In this document: positions 47,501-55,864 of the stretch, in pieces
How positions within the stretch are numbered: the stretch's first letter is position 1
Layout of the letters: each line of letters starts with the position of its first letter
NCBI RefSeq assembly: GCF_001904745.1
Contig: NZ_MRCD01000010.1
Coordinates: 62,001-126,000 of the forward strand
Reading direction: 5' to 3'
DNA: 64,000 nucleotides
From: Calothrix sp. HK-06
GTDB lineage: Bacteria; Cyanobacteriota; Cyanobacteriia; Cyanobacteriales; Nostocaceae
Notes under the pieces: model-generated
What the model was told of the DNA's origin: nothing
What the model saw: only the letters and a program-made list of their open reading frames with translations
The model's database searches: none
Made by a program: the position numbers and the translations under genes

Positions 47501-47730
47501 CAGAAAACCCTGATTTGCAAATCGAAGATTACATAGTTTTAGATGTATTAATTGGTCATGCTGTTAGATTAGCTTGGTTAGAAATGCGGCCTGAACGTGG
47601 AGATAGATATGACGAAGATAAAGCTTCTGCTTGGCGTTCATTTTACAGTACTTCGCCCAGAGAATGTGGTGGTCATATAGTTAAAGCGTTTAAGTTCTTA
47701 ACTGAATTTGCCGAAGCTATTCCTGTTTGA
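44518..47730 (+). CDS. Glycoside hydrolase family 15 / phosphorylase kinase alpha-subunit-like protein
   Basis: 1070 residues. N-terminal (alpha/alpha)6 barrel with [77 protein letters not shown], and [26 protein letters not shown], the pattern shared by GH15 glucoamylases and the alpha/beta subunits of animal phosphorylase kinase. The C-terminal half (about 700-1070) matches the kinase-type extension, including SPREC...HIVKAF. Possible roles are glycogen degradation or its regulation; activity cannot be decided from sequence alone. Single gene with a strong terminator. Confidence 0.85.
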   Translation: [1070 protein letters not shown]

Positions 47731-47739
47731 TTTCCCCAA

Positions 47740-47768
47740 CCCCCCGCAAATTCGGGGGGCTTTAAATT
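47740..47768. terminator. Strong rho-independent terminator
   Basis: CCCCCCG, loop CAAATT, CGGGGGG, then CTTTAAATT. It sits 10 bases after the GH15-like stop and would also work for the convergent WD40 gene. Confidence 0.85.
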
Positions 47769-47789
47769 CAATGTTATGCTGAATGCAGT

Positions 47790-47822
47790 GTAAAGCGGAG
47801 CTTTTCCCGCAGGGTAGCATCT
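47790..47822. repeat. Dispersed GTAAAGCGGAGCTTTTCCC repeat
   Basis: The inverted counterpart GGGAAAAGCTCTGCTTTAC is at about 52612, upstream of bciB. Both contain an internal AAGC..GCTT hairpin. Confidence 0.55.
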
Positions 47823-47903
47823 CAAAATTTACTTTTTGAATTTAAACAATATCTTTATATAACAAACCACGCTCGTCACAAAGAACACAAAGCAAAAGGC
47901 TTA

Positions 47904-49676
47904 TTAATAACAAACATGACATTTATTTTGAAACTGCTCATAAGCTTTATTAATTGCCTGCATTACACTTCTAGCTTTCGCAGTCGCATTAACATCCGGA
48001 TGATATAATCGAGCCAATTTATAATATGCCCGTTTCACTTCAGTAGCGCAAGCATCTTTTTCCACATCTAAAATTTCCCACCATTCACCGCACAGCAAAG
48101 GCTCAGTTACTAACTTATTCTTATCTATATTATTCCAAATTATAACAGTACCGTTTTTACCACCACTTACTAACGTATTCCCATTAGAACTAAAAGCAAC
48201 CGCATTACACCCGCTCAACTTTTCTAATATTTTGCCTGTTGCTAAATTCCAAACTTTGACACCATCATTACTAGCACTAGCAAAGATTTTACTATTAGGA
48301 CTAATCGCAAGCGACATGATACTAGCTTGATGTCCAGTTAAGGTTCGCAATAATTGACCCGTTGCTAAATTCCATATCTTAATTGTAGAGTCGGCGCCAC
48401 CACTAATTAAAGTTTTACCATCAGGACTAATTACAACTGCCTGCACTGCTGCTAAATGTCCAGTTAATACTTGTGGTTGTCCGAAAGCTTCTAAATTCCA
48501 TATTCGGATAGTTTTATCGGCGCCACCACTAGCAATAATTTTACCATCAGGGCTGAAAGTAACAGATAAAACAGCTTCTGAATGTCCATTTAAAGTACGT
48601 TTTAACTCTTTTGTGTAACGTCCCCAAAGCCGAATAGTTTTATCACTACTAGCACTAGTAATGATTCTATTATCTGGACTAAAGGCAATTGAGGTAACAA
48701 AACTATTATGGCTGACAGGAGAATCTGAGTAATACGCAGAACTAGAATAATTAAATATACCAAGATATTTTTTTGTCTGTAAGTGCCAACTACTAATTTT
48801 GCGGTCTACACAACCACTGGCAAACATCTCATTATCGGGACTAATAGCAACAGATAAGACGGCGCCAGCCTGCCCAATAAAAGAATAAAGCTTTTTGCCT
48901 GTTTTTATATCCCATTCACAAACACTTCCATCATTACTAGCACTGACAATCGTTTTACTATCAGGACTTATTGCTATTGCATTTACTGCTGCGGTATGTC
49001 CTTTTAAAGTATGTAGGCATTTCCAAATATCTGGTGGCGCCACAGGAAGCGATGCGATTTGCTTACAACTTGCTTTTGGTGCTTCTACTTTTTTATGATA
49101 TTTAGCTTTTAGGGCTTGTAACTCATCCTCAAGTTCCAAAGCTGTAAATTTCTGGTTTAAATCTTCTCCAGATAAAAAAGCCTCTAATTCAGTTACAGCG
49201 GCTGAATAAGCTTCTATCTCCATAACTTTTTCTTCCATGCGGTCAAAAAGTTGTGTGGGAGTTTCAAAGTATTCAACGTCTAACATTTTTGCGACACCAT
49301 AGGCAGCAAGTCCAACAACTGCACCAACGTAAGCCATTGGCGCCGCACCAATACCAAAAGCCAAACCAATTTTAGGCGCAACTAATCCCATTCCACCAAC
49401 AAAACTTGAAACTCGCACCCCACCAACGGCGCCAACTCCCATTAAACCCCAAGCTGTAGCATCTCCATCCGCTATTGCTTTAAAAGCACCATAAGTTGCG
49501 GCGCCAGCAACTGCACCAGCACCAACTAGAGAAGTGGCGCCTATACCGACTGCACCAAAACCTCCTGCTATACCCATTCCACCAACTGTTGCTGAAACTC
49601 CTGCACCTGCAACGGCGCCTGAAGTGATGAATCCTATGCCTGTTTTATTAAAAGGCACCGATTTTAAGTTATTCAT
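47904..49676 (-). CDS. Gly-rich membrane segment / WD40 propeller / J-domain fusion protein
   Basis: 590 residues in three parts. 1-130: almost pure Gly/Ala/Val helices (GAVAGAGVSATVGGMGIAGG, GAVVGLAAYG), a glycine-zipper pattern that can enter membranes. 140-200: a charged coiled coil. 210-520: seven WD40-type repeats (LKGHTAAVNAIAISPDSKTIVSASNDGSV and kin). 528-585: a J domain with WWEILDVEKDACATEVKRAYYKLARLYHPDVN including HPD. It would recruit an Hsp70 to a membrane site organised by the propeller. The start lies 30 bp after the coiled-coil gene, so the three frames form one operon. Cellular role unknown. Confidence 0.85.
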   Translation of the reverse strand: MNNLKSVPFNKTGIGFITSGAVAGAGVSATVGGMGIAGGFGAVGIGATSLVGAGAVAGAATYGAFKAIADGDATAWGLMGVGAVGGVRVSSFVGGMGLVAPKIGLAFGIGAAPMAYVGAVVGLAAYGVAKMLDVEYFETPTQLFDRMEEKVMEIEAYSAAVTELEAFLSGEDLNQKFTALELEDELQALKAKYHKKVEAPKASCKQIASLPVAPPDIWKCLHTLKGHTAAVNAIAISPDSKTIVSASNDGSVCEWDIKTGKKLYSFIGQAGAVLSVAISPDNEMFASGCVDRKISSWHLQTKKYLGIFNYSSSAYYSDSPVSHNSFVTSIAFSPDNRIITSASSDKTIRLWGRYTKELKRTLNGHSEAVLSVTFSPDGKIIASGGADKTIRIWNLEAFGQPQVLTGHLAAVQAVVISPDGKTLISGGADSTIKIWNLATGQLLRTLTGHQASIMSLAISPNSKIFASASNDGVKVWNLATGKILEKLSGCNAVAFSSNGNTLVSGGKNGTVIIWNNIDKNKLVTEPLLCGEWWEILDVEKDACATEVKRAYYKLARLYHPDVNATAKARSVMQAINKAYEQFQNKCHVCY

Positions 49677-49706
49677 AATCGCTTAGTATTATTTATAGTT
49701 AGGACA

Positions 49707-50072
49707 TTACATTTCATCTAATTGTTTTCGTAGTAACTCTAATTCATCATCGACATCACTATTATTTATAGTAGTTATATTGCTATCAAAATACAATTTG
49801 AAACTTTCAAGAGTCGCTAAGTTATTTTTGAGAAGTTTTACTGTCTCCGTCTGTTGCTTCATCTGAGCTTCGATTAAATCTATGTACTGGTATTTAGCTG
49901 TTTTTGATATCAGCTTTTCTAGAATCAATGCATTGTCATGATTGTTAGTACTCGTTTGCAAAGCTAGTACCATTTCTTGTTGTAATTTTGTTGCTTCTTC
50001 CTGAGCTTTTTGGTAATCTTCATTCATTGATGCTAGTCTGTTCGTTGCTTCTTGTATAGCTTGCTCAGTTTC
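49707..50072 (-). pseudogene. Coiled-coil (PspA-like) frame following an in-frame TAG
   Basis: The frame is open from the codon directly after the upstream TAG (ETEQAIQEATNRLAS) and contains an ATG at 50027 that would give 106 residues (MNEDYQKAQEEATKLQQEM, then LILEKLISKTAKYQYIDLIEAQMKQQTETVKLLKNNLATLESFKLYF), ending in DDELELLRKQLDEM. No good ribosome site precedes the ATG. It is most simply the C-terminal part of the upstream gene cut off by a CAG-to-TAG type mutation. Readthrough or internal initiation are alternatives. All helical, no catalytic motif. Confidence 0.6.
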
Positions 50073-50624
50073 CTATATAGAAATTTTCAATAAATCTTTT
50101 GGTTTTGATTCTTCTTGCTTCTGTAGTTGAGGCAGATTCAAACCGAAAATTTGTTCCTTCAACACTTCCAATTCTTTATCTATATCCTCTACTTTATGTT
50201 GAGGTTCATTTAATTTTAATTGCTTGATATCTTCATTATTTTGTGTAATATTGTGTGATACTAATTGTTCTTGATTCCTTTGTATCTTAGGGATAGAACT
50301 GCTACTTAACTTATGAATTTGACCTTTGTAAAAACTTAATTTTTGATTGATAGAAGCTAGCTGCGGCATTTGTTTTCCTGCAAGCTTTGCAAGCCTCTCA
50401 ACAATCGCTTCGTGACGTTCCATCTGAAATTTGGCTTTGCTTACCAAATCATGATTATTTTCCTGAACTGCTGATTCATATATATTTGTCCACTTATACA
50501 AATCAGATAAGGCTTGCTGATAATCCCTTTGAGCAATAGTTTCAGCAAAACGAATTCTAGCTTTCGCTTCATTTAAACTGGCTAAAGCTTGCTGCACTTG
50601 ATAGTCTTGACTGTCGGTTCCCAT
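50073..50624 (-). CDS. PspA/IM30-like coiled-coil protein, possibly truncated by an amber codon
   Basis: 183 residues, mostly helix: QQALASLNEAKARIRFAETIAQRDYQQALSDLYKWTNIYESAVQENNHDLVSKAKFQMERHEAIVERLAKL, like the central hairpin of PspA/IM30 membrane-stress proteins. A polar linker follows, then VEDIDKELEVLKEQI. The end motif is echoed at the end of the downstream frame (VDDELELLRKQL), suggesting an internal duplication of one module. It ends with TAG at 50073 with the frame open beyond it. First gene of the unit with the WD40/J protein. Confidence 0.6.
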   Translation of the reverse strand: MGTDSQDYQVQQALASLNEAKARIRFAETIAQRDYQQALSDLYKWTNIYESAVQENNHDLVSKAKFQMERHEAIVERLAKLAGKQMPQLASINQKLSFYKGQIHKLSSSSIPKIQRNQEQLVSHNITQNNEDIKQLKLNEPQHKVEDIDKELEVLKEQIFGLNLPQLQKQEESKPKDLLKISI

Positions 50625-50735
50625 ATTTAAACAATAGTAATTTTTTATACTATTATAAGCTTCAGACGATTTGAGTACTTCACTGTAAACAAGGAAATAT
50701 TTTTAAACTTTGTGTAAACTACCCGGTTAAATACG

Positions 50736-50933
50736 ATGCTCGCCTGTAATAACTGGCGTGGCACACCTAACAACGTTTTTTGTGCAGTACACGCCGCAGC
50801 CGAGGCTAAAGAAGAAGTCAAATTAGATACAACAGCTAGGCTTTTACAACGGGGTATTAGTCCGCAGGAAGTCGCAGCAGCACTAGAGTTAGATTTAGAA
50901 ACTGTAAATAATATAGCAAGCACGCAGTTGTAA
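50736..50933 (+). CDS. Small helical protein or fragment
   Basis: 65 residues: DTTARLLQRGISPQEVAAALELDLETVNNIA resembles the helical C terminus of cyanobacterial Rpn/PD-(D/E)XK transposase-associated nucleases (LLxxGxSxExVAxxTxL). No nuclease domain precedes it. It could be a remnant or a small independent gene. Low confidence. Confidence 0.3.
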   Translation: MLACNNWRGTPNNVFCAVHAAAEAKEEVKLDTTARLLQRGISPQEVAAALELDLETVNNIASTQL

Positions 50934-51066
50934 GCTGTAAGCTTTACCAATTTCAGACAGGGTGCCCATTTGTAAAAACTTATGCGCCGCCTGTCATTTA
51001 TTTTTTACATAATTTGATAAAATATCAATATTATGAGAACTGAACACGGCTGTCTCATACTTGTAG

Positions 51067-51091
51067 CGGGCAAGGATGCCCACTCCACAAG
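51067..51091. repeat. GGGCAAGGATGCCC palindrome
   Basis: GGGCAAGGATGCCCACTCCA then CAAG, in the spacer upstream of the ISL3 element. Confidence 0.7.
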
Positions 51092-51148
51092 TCAAAAATA
51101 ATTTAATTTTTAAAATCTTAGGTATCATTCAAAATATTTAATAATTAA

Positions 51149-52581
51149 GGTTCTTCAGTAGTTGTTATGCTAAACTAACAATTAAAATGCCAAGCTAGTA
51201 AACATCTAACTCGGAAATTTTCAAAATTTTTAAACCCATAAGCCGAGCGCTTAATTAATTTGATTTTATTATTGATGCCTTCGACGGTGCCACTAGTCGT
51301 ACCATTATCAAAGTAAGCAATAATTTCATCAAACCAGCGAATAAAAGTATTGTTACTCTTTGGAAAATATGTTTTAGCCTTTGAAAGCCACATACCTAGT
51401 TTAAAAACTGCTGGATACCAATGCTTAGTTTTATTAAAAATTGTTCTAAGTTTTTCTTTTAATTCATGCATTACTTTTAAAGTGGGACATACTGCTTTTA
51501 GTTGAATTAATTTATTTTTTTGTTCATCATTTAAGTTTAATTCGTTTTTTAATAAAGCGTATTTACTATTTTTTAATGCTTCTAATATTTTTTCATTTTT
51601 AGATTTTTCATCCGATGTTGTTACTAATTTAATTATTTCTTCTATTTGACGTTTTTCTTGCTTTCTCTGCGTATCTAATTCTTTATTTACTTGTACCATT
51701 ACGTGAAATCTATCTGCTACTACTTGAGCATTGGGTATTAATTCTATCACTACATTTTTGTAACCTTGCCACAAATCTATGCTCACTTCCTTTATTTGCT
51801 CTAAAACCTCAACTCCCCAACTTGTAAGAGTTTCCTCTATTACTCCTTGTGTGCGCGCGCTCAAAATAGCAATTGGCTTAGACGTATCTAAATCTATCAA
51901 AACTGCACAGTAATTACCCTTTCCTTTAATTAAGGCTATTTCATCTATTCCAAGTCTTTTTAAATTCGTAGGTTTCGTTAAATTTATTTGTTCAGACGCA
52001 TCTTTTAGCATTCTTTCTATCTCTTCTGTTGTTACAATCCCTTTTGATGCTACGCTCTGTATATCGTTTTCTAAAACTTCTTGTATTATTTTATTTGCTA
52101 GACGTTGTGTATAGGTTCTTTTCTTTTGGGCAAAATTAAATTCTTCACTAAAAGGTTTTTTACAAATTTTGCATTTAAATTGGCGCCGATTTATCTCTAA
52201 AAAAATTTGTTTCTCGCCAAAAGGTAAATCTTTAATAATATGACGATGATTTTGATGTAGTTTATGACTTTCCGTACCACAAGACGGACATACACCATAC
52301 AGCTTTATTGGCTCTGTTCGTAAAATTATTCCGATTTCGTTATAAATACTGTGCGATATAACTTTTACTTCATCTATATCCAGAATTTGTGATAATATTT
52401 TTATATCTTTTTTATTGACCATGACTGTAAATGTACCCTAAAATACAATGAGCATATATACAGTCAATAATAAATGAAGCCTACAAGTCAATCCTATCAA
52501 GCATTTTTGTAATAGTTTTTAAAATAAATTAATAATTCACATTTATATTTAACAATTTAGCATAACAACTACTGAAGAACC
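51149..52581 (-). mobile_element. Intact ISL3-family insertion sequence, 1433 bp
   Basis: Perfect 26-bp terminal inverted repeats beginning GGTTCTTCAGTAGTTGTTAT (51149-51174 and 52556-52581). Flanking 8-mers ATAATTAA (51141-51148) and ATAATTTA (52582-52589) match at 7 of 8 positions, as expected for an ISL3 8-bp target duplication with one later change. It carries a single complete transposase. Confidence 0.93.
51175..52422 (-). CDS. ISL3 family transposase
   Basis: 415 residues, full length. N-terminal zinc ribbon CPSCGTESHKLHQNH, then FKCKICKKPF, a helix-turn-helix region, the DDE domain with LGIDEIALIKGKGNYCAVLIDLDTSKPI and DLWQGYKNVVIELIPNAQVVADRFHV, and the C-terminal GTVEGINNKIKLIKRSAYGFKNFENFRVR. 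All three acidic residues appear present, so the element may still be active. Almost no GGCGCC sites (one) compared with host genes. Confidence 0.95.
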   Translation of the reverse strand: MVNKKDIKILSQILDIDEVKVISHSIYNEIGIILRTEPIKLYGVCPSCGTESHKLHQNHRHIIKDLPFGEKQIFLEINRRQFKCKICKKPFSEEFNFAQKKRTYTQRLANKIIQEVLENDIQSVASKGIVTTEEIERMLKDASEQINLTKPTNLKRLGIDEIALIKGKGNYCAVLIDLDTSKPIAILSARTQGVIEETLTSWGVEVLEQIKEVSIDLWQGYKNVVIELIPNAQVVADRFHVMVQVNKELDTQRKQEKRQIEEIIKLVTTSDEKSKNEKILEALKNSKYALLKNELNLNDEQKNKLIQLKAVCPTLKVMHELKEKLRTIFNKTKHWYPAVFKLGMWLSKAKTYFPKSNNTFIRWFDEIIAYFDNGTTSGTVEGINNKIKLIKRSAYGFKNFENFRVRCLLAWHFNC

Positions 52582-52737
52582 ATAATTTAATTGTAATTAA
52601 TAACTATTCAAGGGAAAAGCTCTGCTTTACGTGCCTCAGCATGACATGAGGTAACATTTTATCAATTTGCAGTATAACTATGTTGTTTTAAGGTATGTTT
52701 AAAAATATCGTTTAAAGTTTAATATAAGAATTTTTCG

Positions 52738-53937
52738 ATGACATCAGTAGATTTTCCTAAGCATAAGAAGGCTAAAGCTTTAAAGCCTGGAAGTCGGCGC
52801 CCTGCTAAAGAGCTATGCAGTGAGTGTGGACTTTGTGATACATATTATGTTCATTATGTCAAGGAAGCTTGCGCTTTTATTAATCAGCAGTTTGAAACTT
52901 TAGAACTACAAAGTCACGGCGCCACTCGTAATCTTGATAATCCCGATGAGGTTTATTTTGGCGTGCATCAAGAAATGATGGCGGCACGTAAACAGCAACC
53001 TATAGAAGGCGCCCAGTGGACGGGTATAGTAAGTTCGATTGCTATCGAAATGCTGAATCGCGGTATGGTCGAAGGTGTTGTTTGTGTACAAAACACAAAG
53101 GAAGATAGATTTGGCCCAATGCCTGTTATTGCTCGCACTCCTGAAGAAGTATTGGCTGCACGTGTTAATAAACCGACTTTATCACCGAATCTTTCGGTGT
53201 TGGAACAAATTGAACAGTCAGGAATGAAGCGGTTGTTGGTAATTGGTGTGGGTTGCCAAATACAAGCACTACGAGCGGTTGAGAAACAATTGGGGTTAGA
53301 GAAGCTTTATGTTTTAGGTACTCCTTGTGTTGATAATGTGACACGCGCTGGGTTACAGAAATTTCTAGATACTACAAGTAAATCACCTGATACGGTCGTT
53401 TATTACGAGTTCATGCAAGATTTTCGAGTTCACTTTAAGCACGAAGATGGTTCAACAGAGTTAGTACCATTTTTTGGTTTAAATACAAAAGAACTCAAAG
53501 ATGTATTTGCACCATCGTGTATGAGTTGCTTTGACTATGTAAATTCTTTGGCTGATTTAGTTGTTGGGTATATGGGGGCGCCGTTTGGTTGGCAGTGGAT
53601 TTTGGTGCGAAATGATATAGGTAAAGAAATGCTCGATTTGGTTGAAGACCAAATTGATAGGCAACCTGTAATGTCACAGGGAGATAGAAAAGCCGCAGTT
53701 CAACAAAGTATACCCGCTTACGATAAGGGCGTGACTTTGCCAATGTGGGCAGCTAAATTAATGGGAGTAGTGATTGAAAAAATTGGACCCAAAGGTTTAG
53801 AATATGCGCGTTTTTCGATTGATTCGCACTTTACGCGCAATTATTTGTACGTAAAAAGACAACATCCAGAGAAGTTAGAAGCACATGTACCAGAGTTCGC
53901 AAAGCGAATCGTCGGACAATATAAATTACCTGAATAG
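52738..53937 (+). CDS. bciB: Ferredoxin-dependent 3,8-divinyl chlorophyllide a 8-vinyl reductase
   Basis: Reduces the C8 vinyl group of divinyl (proto)chlorophyllide in chlorophyll synthesis, with ferredoxin as donor. 399 residues of the F420-hydrogenase beta-subunit family. The Fe-S ligands are in CSECGLCDTYYVHYVKEAC (C27, C30, C33, C45), GVGCQIQALRAVEKQLGL, LGTPCVDNVTR, FAPSCMSCFDYVNSLADLVVGYMGAPFG. Closest remembered homologue is Synechocystis Slr1923. The plant 7-hydroxymethyl chlorophyll reductase is a paralogue, so the reaction is inferred. A GGGCGGTGCCC-type palindrome follows. Confidence 0.85.
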   Translation: MTSVDFPKHKKAKALKPGSRRPAKELCSECGLCDTYYVHYVKEACAFINQQFETLELQSHGATRNLDNPDEVYFGVHQEMMAARKQQPIEGAQWTGIVSSIAIEMLNRGMVEGVVCVQNTKEDRFGPMPVIARTPEEVLAARVNKPTLSPNLSVLEQIEQSGMKRLLVIGVGCQIQALRAVEKQLGLEKLYVLGTPCVDNVTRAGLQKFLDTTSKSPDTVVYYEFMQDFRVHFKHEDGSTELVPFFGLNTKELKDVFAPSCMSCFDYVNSLADLVVGYMGAPFGWQWILVRNDIGKEMLDLVEDQIDRQPVMSQGDRKAAVQQSIPAYDKGVTLPMWAAKLMGVVIEKIGPKGLEYARFSIDSHFTRNYLYVKRQHPEKLEAHVPEFAKRIVGQYKLPE

Positions 53938-53954
53938 GTGAAAGGGTAGTAGTG

Positions 53955-54009
53955 AGTAGGGTGGGCAGTGCCCACCTTACGAGGAGCCAACTGCTAACTG
54001 CTAACTTTT
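53955..54009. repeat. Palindrome plus heptamers between bciB and ftsI
   Basis: GTAGGGTGGGCAGTGCCCAC then CTTACGAGG, followed by the heptamers CAACTGC, TAACTGC, TAACTTT. Convergent genes; likely terminator. Confidence 0.75.
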
Positions 54010-55851
54010 TTATCTTGGCTGACTGGGTGGAAGTTGTTCTGTTGTAATTAGTGCTTCCATTACTTCTTTAGCTATAGGCGCCGCGACTGTACCACCGTAT
54101 GCTTGTTCGCCTTTTGGTTCATCGACTATTGCTAGTACAACATAACGAGGTGATTCTACTGGTAGTATTCCTATAAAACTTGTAATTCTGGCGTTTGCCA
54201 TATAACCACCACCAGAAGCATTAGCTTTTTGAGCAGTACCTGTTTTACCTGCTATGCGATAACCATTTATTTGTGCTTCTTTACCTGTACCTTTTGTAGA
54301 AACAACCGTTTCCATCATTTCTACTACTTTTTGTGCTGTGATTGGTGAAAAAATTTGTCGGGCTTCCGGTCGTGTTGGTGTATAGTGCATTTGACCTTTG
54401 CTGTCAAATAATCCTTTGACGACGTGAGGTGTTACTAATTTACCACCATTCGCTAAAGCCCCTGTCATTTGTACTAGTTGTAATGGCGTGAGCGAAAATC
54501 CTTGACCGAAGGATGTTGTTGCTGGCTCAATTGGTGTAGTGATAAATTCTTCCTGACTTTTAAGTTGACTGGCAACGGAGAATGGTAAGTCTGTCTCCAT
54601 ACCTTGCCCTAAGCCTAGTTTCTCTAACCAACCATAATAAACGTTAGGACGCATACGTTGCATTATCTGCACCATCCCAATGTTGCTAGAAAATTTGAGA
54701 ATTTGGGCAATGTTAATGCGTCCGTAACGTTTATCTTCTGAATTTTTGATTGTACGGTCGCCAACTTGAATTGTTCCTGAGTCGTTAAATACATCATCGG
54801 GCTTGATGATTCCTGCCTCAAGACCAATAGCTACATTCAATGGTTTGAAGGTAGAACCTGGTTCGTATAAGTCGGCAACTGCCCAATTTCTAAATAGTGA
54901 AATATCCGCTTTGGAATATTCGTTTGGGTTGTAAGTTGGTTGCGTTACCATCGCGAGCAGCGAACCGTCATAAGCATCCATTACTATTACGGCGCCACGC
55001 TTTGCACTGTAACGTTTCATCTGATTTTTTAATGCAGAACGAGCTGCGCGCTGTAAACGGGTATCAATTGTCAGTTGCATTCCCATGTCATCAAAATTTG
55101 GGAACCCCGATGGTGCATAATCTGGCATTAAGGCACCATTACCAGAACGACTCAAACGAACTGCTTGTGCGGCACGTTCTAAAAGTTTTTCTTGACTATA
55201 TTCAACTCCAGCCTGTCCTCGACGGTCAAGGTTTACATACCCTACGACTTCAGACGCTAATTCTTGGGTGGGGTAGTAGCGCGCGTATCTTTGCCGCAGT
55301 TCAAGACCATCAAAACGTAATGCGGTTATTCGGTCTGCAACTGCCTCTGATAAAGCAGAATTTAACAAAATATTACTATTTTGAGTGGCAAACCGACTTT
55401 CTAGCTTACTGGCATCTTGGTCTAAAATTTTTGCCAGTTCTTCTGCCACCTCATGACGCGGTTTATTAAATTGCTTTGGGTGAGCGTGTAAAGTATAAAC
55501 TTGACGGTCAACCGCCAATAAATTTTTATTACGGTCTATTACTTGTCGGCGAGGCATATACGGTCTTAAGTTGACCATTTGCTGATTTCGAGCCTTTTGC
55601 GTCAACTTTGGACCGCGAACAATTTGTAAATTATATAGATTTATACCTAAACCAATACCTGCTGCGATTAGCACTCCCCAAACCGAAAATAAACGCAGTT
55701 TAAAATTTGCTGTTACGGGTGGCGCCACAACAGTAGTATTATCATCTTTTATATCTTTAGATGGATTTTTAGAATTTTGTCGCTGCTGACCTTTGAATTC
55801 TGCCTTGGGGAGGTTTCGGAATTTAATTTTGCCTGGTGGTAACTTTTGCAT
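54010..55851 (-). CDS. ftsI: Penicillin-binding protein FtsI (class B, PBP3-like)
   Basis: Septal peptidoglycan transpeptidase. 613 residues: cytoplasmic Lys/Asn-rich N terminus, single membrane helix about 53-72, PBP dimerisation region (MPRRQVIDRNKNLLAVD), and transpeptidase domain with active serine S333 in EPGSTFKPLN, SSN at 388-390 and KTGTAQ at 536-541. The genomic partner upstream is an FtsL-like protein, matching the usual ftsL-ftsI order. The gap between them is a heptamer-repeat hairpin. Confidence 0.94.
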   Translation of the reverse strand: MQKLPPGKIKFRNLPKAEFKGQQRQNSKNPSKDIKDDNTTVVAPPVTANFKLRLFSVWGVLIAAGIGLGINLYNLQIVRGPKLTQKARNQQMVNLRPYMPRRQVIDRNKNLLAVDRQVYTLHAHPKQFNKPRHEVAEELAKILDQDASKLESRFATQNSNILLNSALSEAVADRITALRFDGLELRQRYARYYPTQELASEVVGYVNLDRRGQAGVEYSQEKLLERAAQAVRLSRSGNGALMPDYAPSGFPNFDDMGMQLTIDTRLQRAARSALKNQMKRYSAKRGAVIVMDAYDGSLLAMVTQPTYNPNEYSKADISLFRNWAVADLYEPGSTFKPLNVAIGLEAGIIKPDDVFNDSGTIQVGDRTIKNSEDKRYGRINIAQILKFSSNIGMVQIMQRMRPNVYYGWLEKLGLGQGMETDLPFSVASQLKSQEEFITTPIEPATTSFGQGFSLTPLQLVQMTGALANGGKLVTPHVVKGLFDSKGQMHYTPTRPEARQIFSPITAQKVVEMMETVVSTKGTGKEAQINGYRIAGKTGTAQKANASGGGYMANARITSFIGILPVESPRYVVLAIVDEPKGEQAYGGTVAAPIAKEVMEALITTEQLPPSQPR

Positions 55852-55864
55852 AATTATTAAGTTA

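Noticed and set aside
50645-50950. A 101-residue minus-strand frame opposite the small helical ORF
   Set aside because: No ribosome site, unlikely Cys/Ser composition; the plus-strand frame shows the more protein-like pattern.
54897-55469. A 190-residue plus-strand frame opposite ftsI
   Set aside because: Antisense shadow of a conserved gene; low-quality composition.
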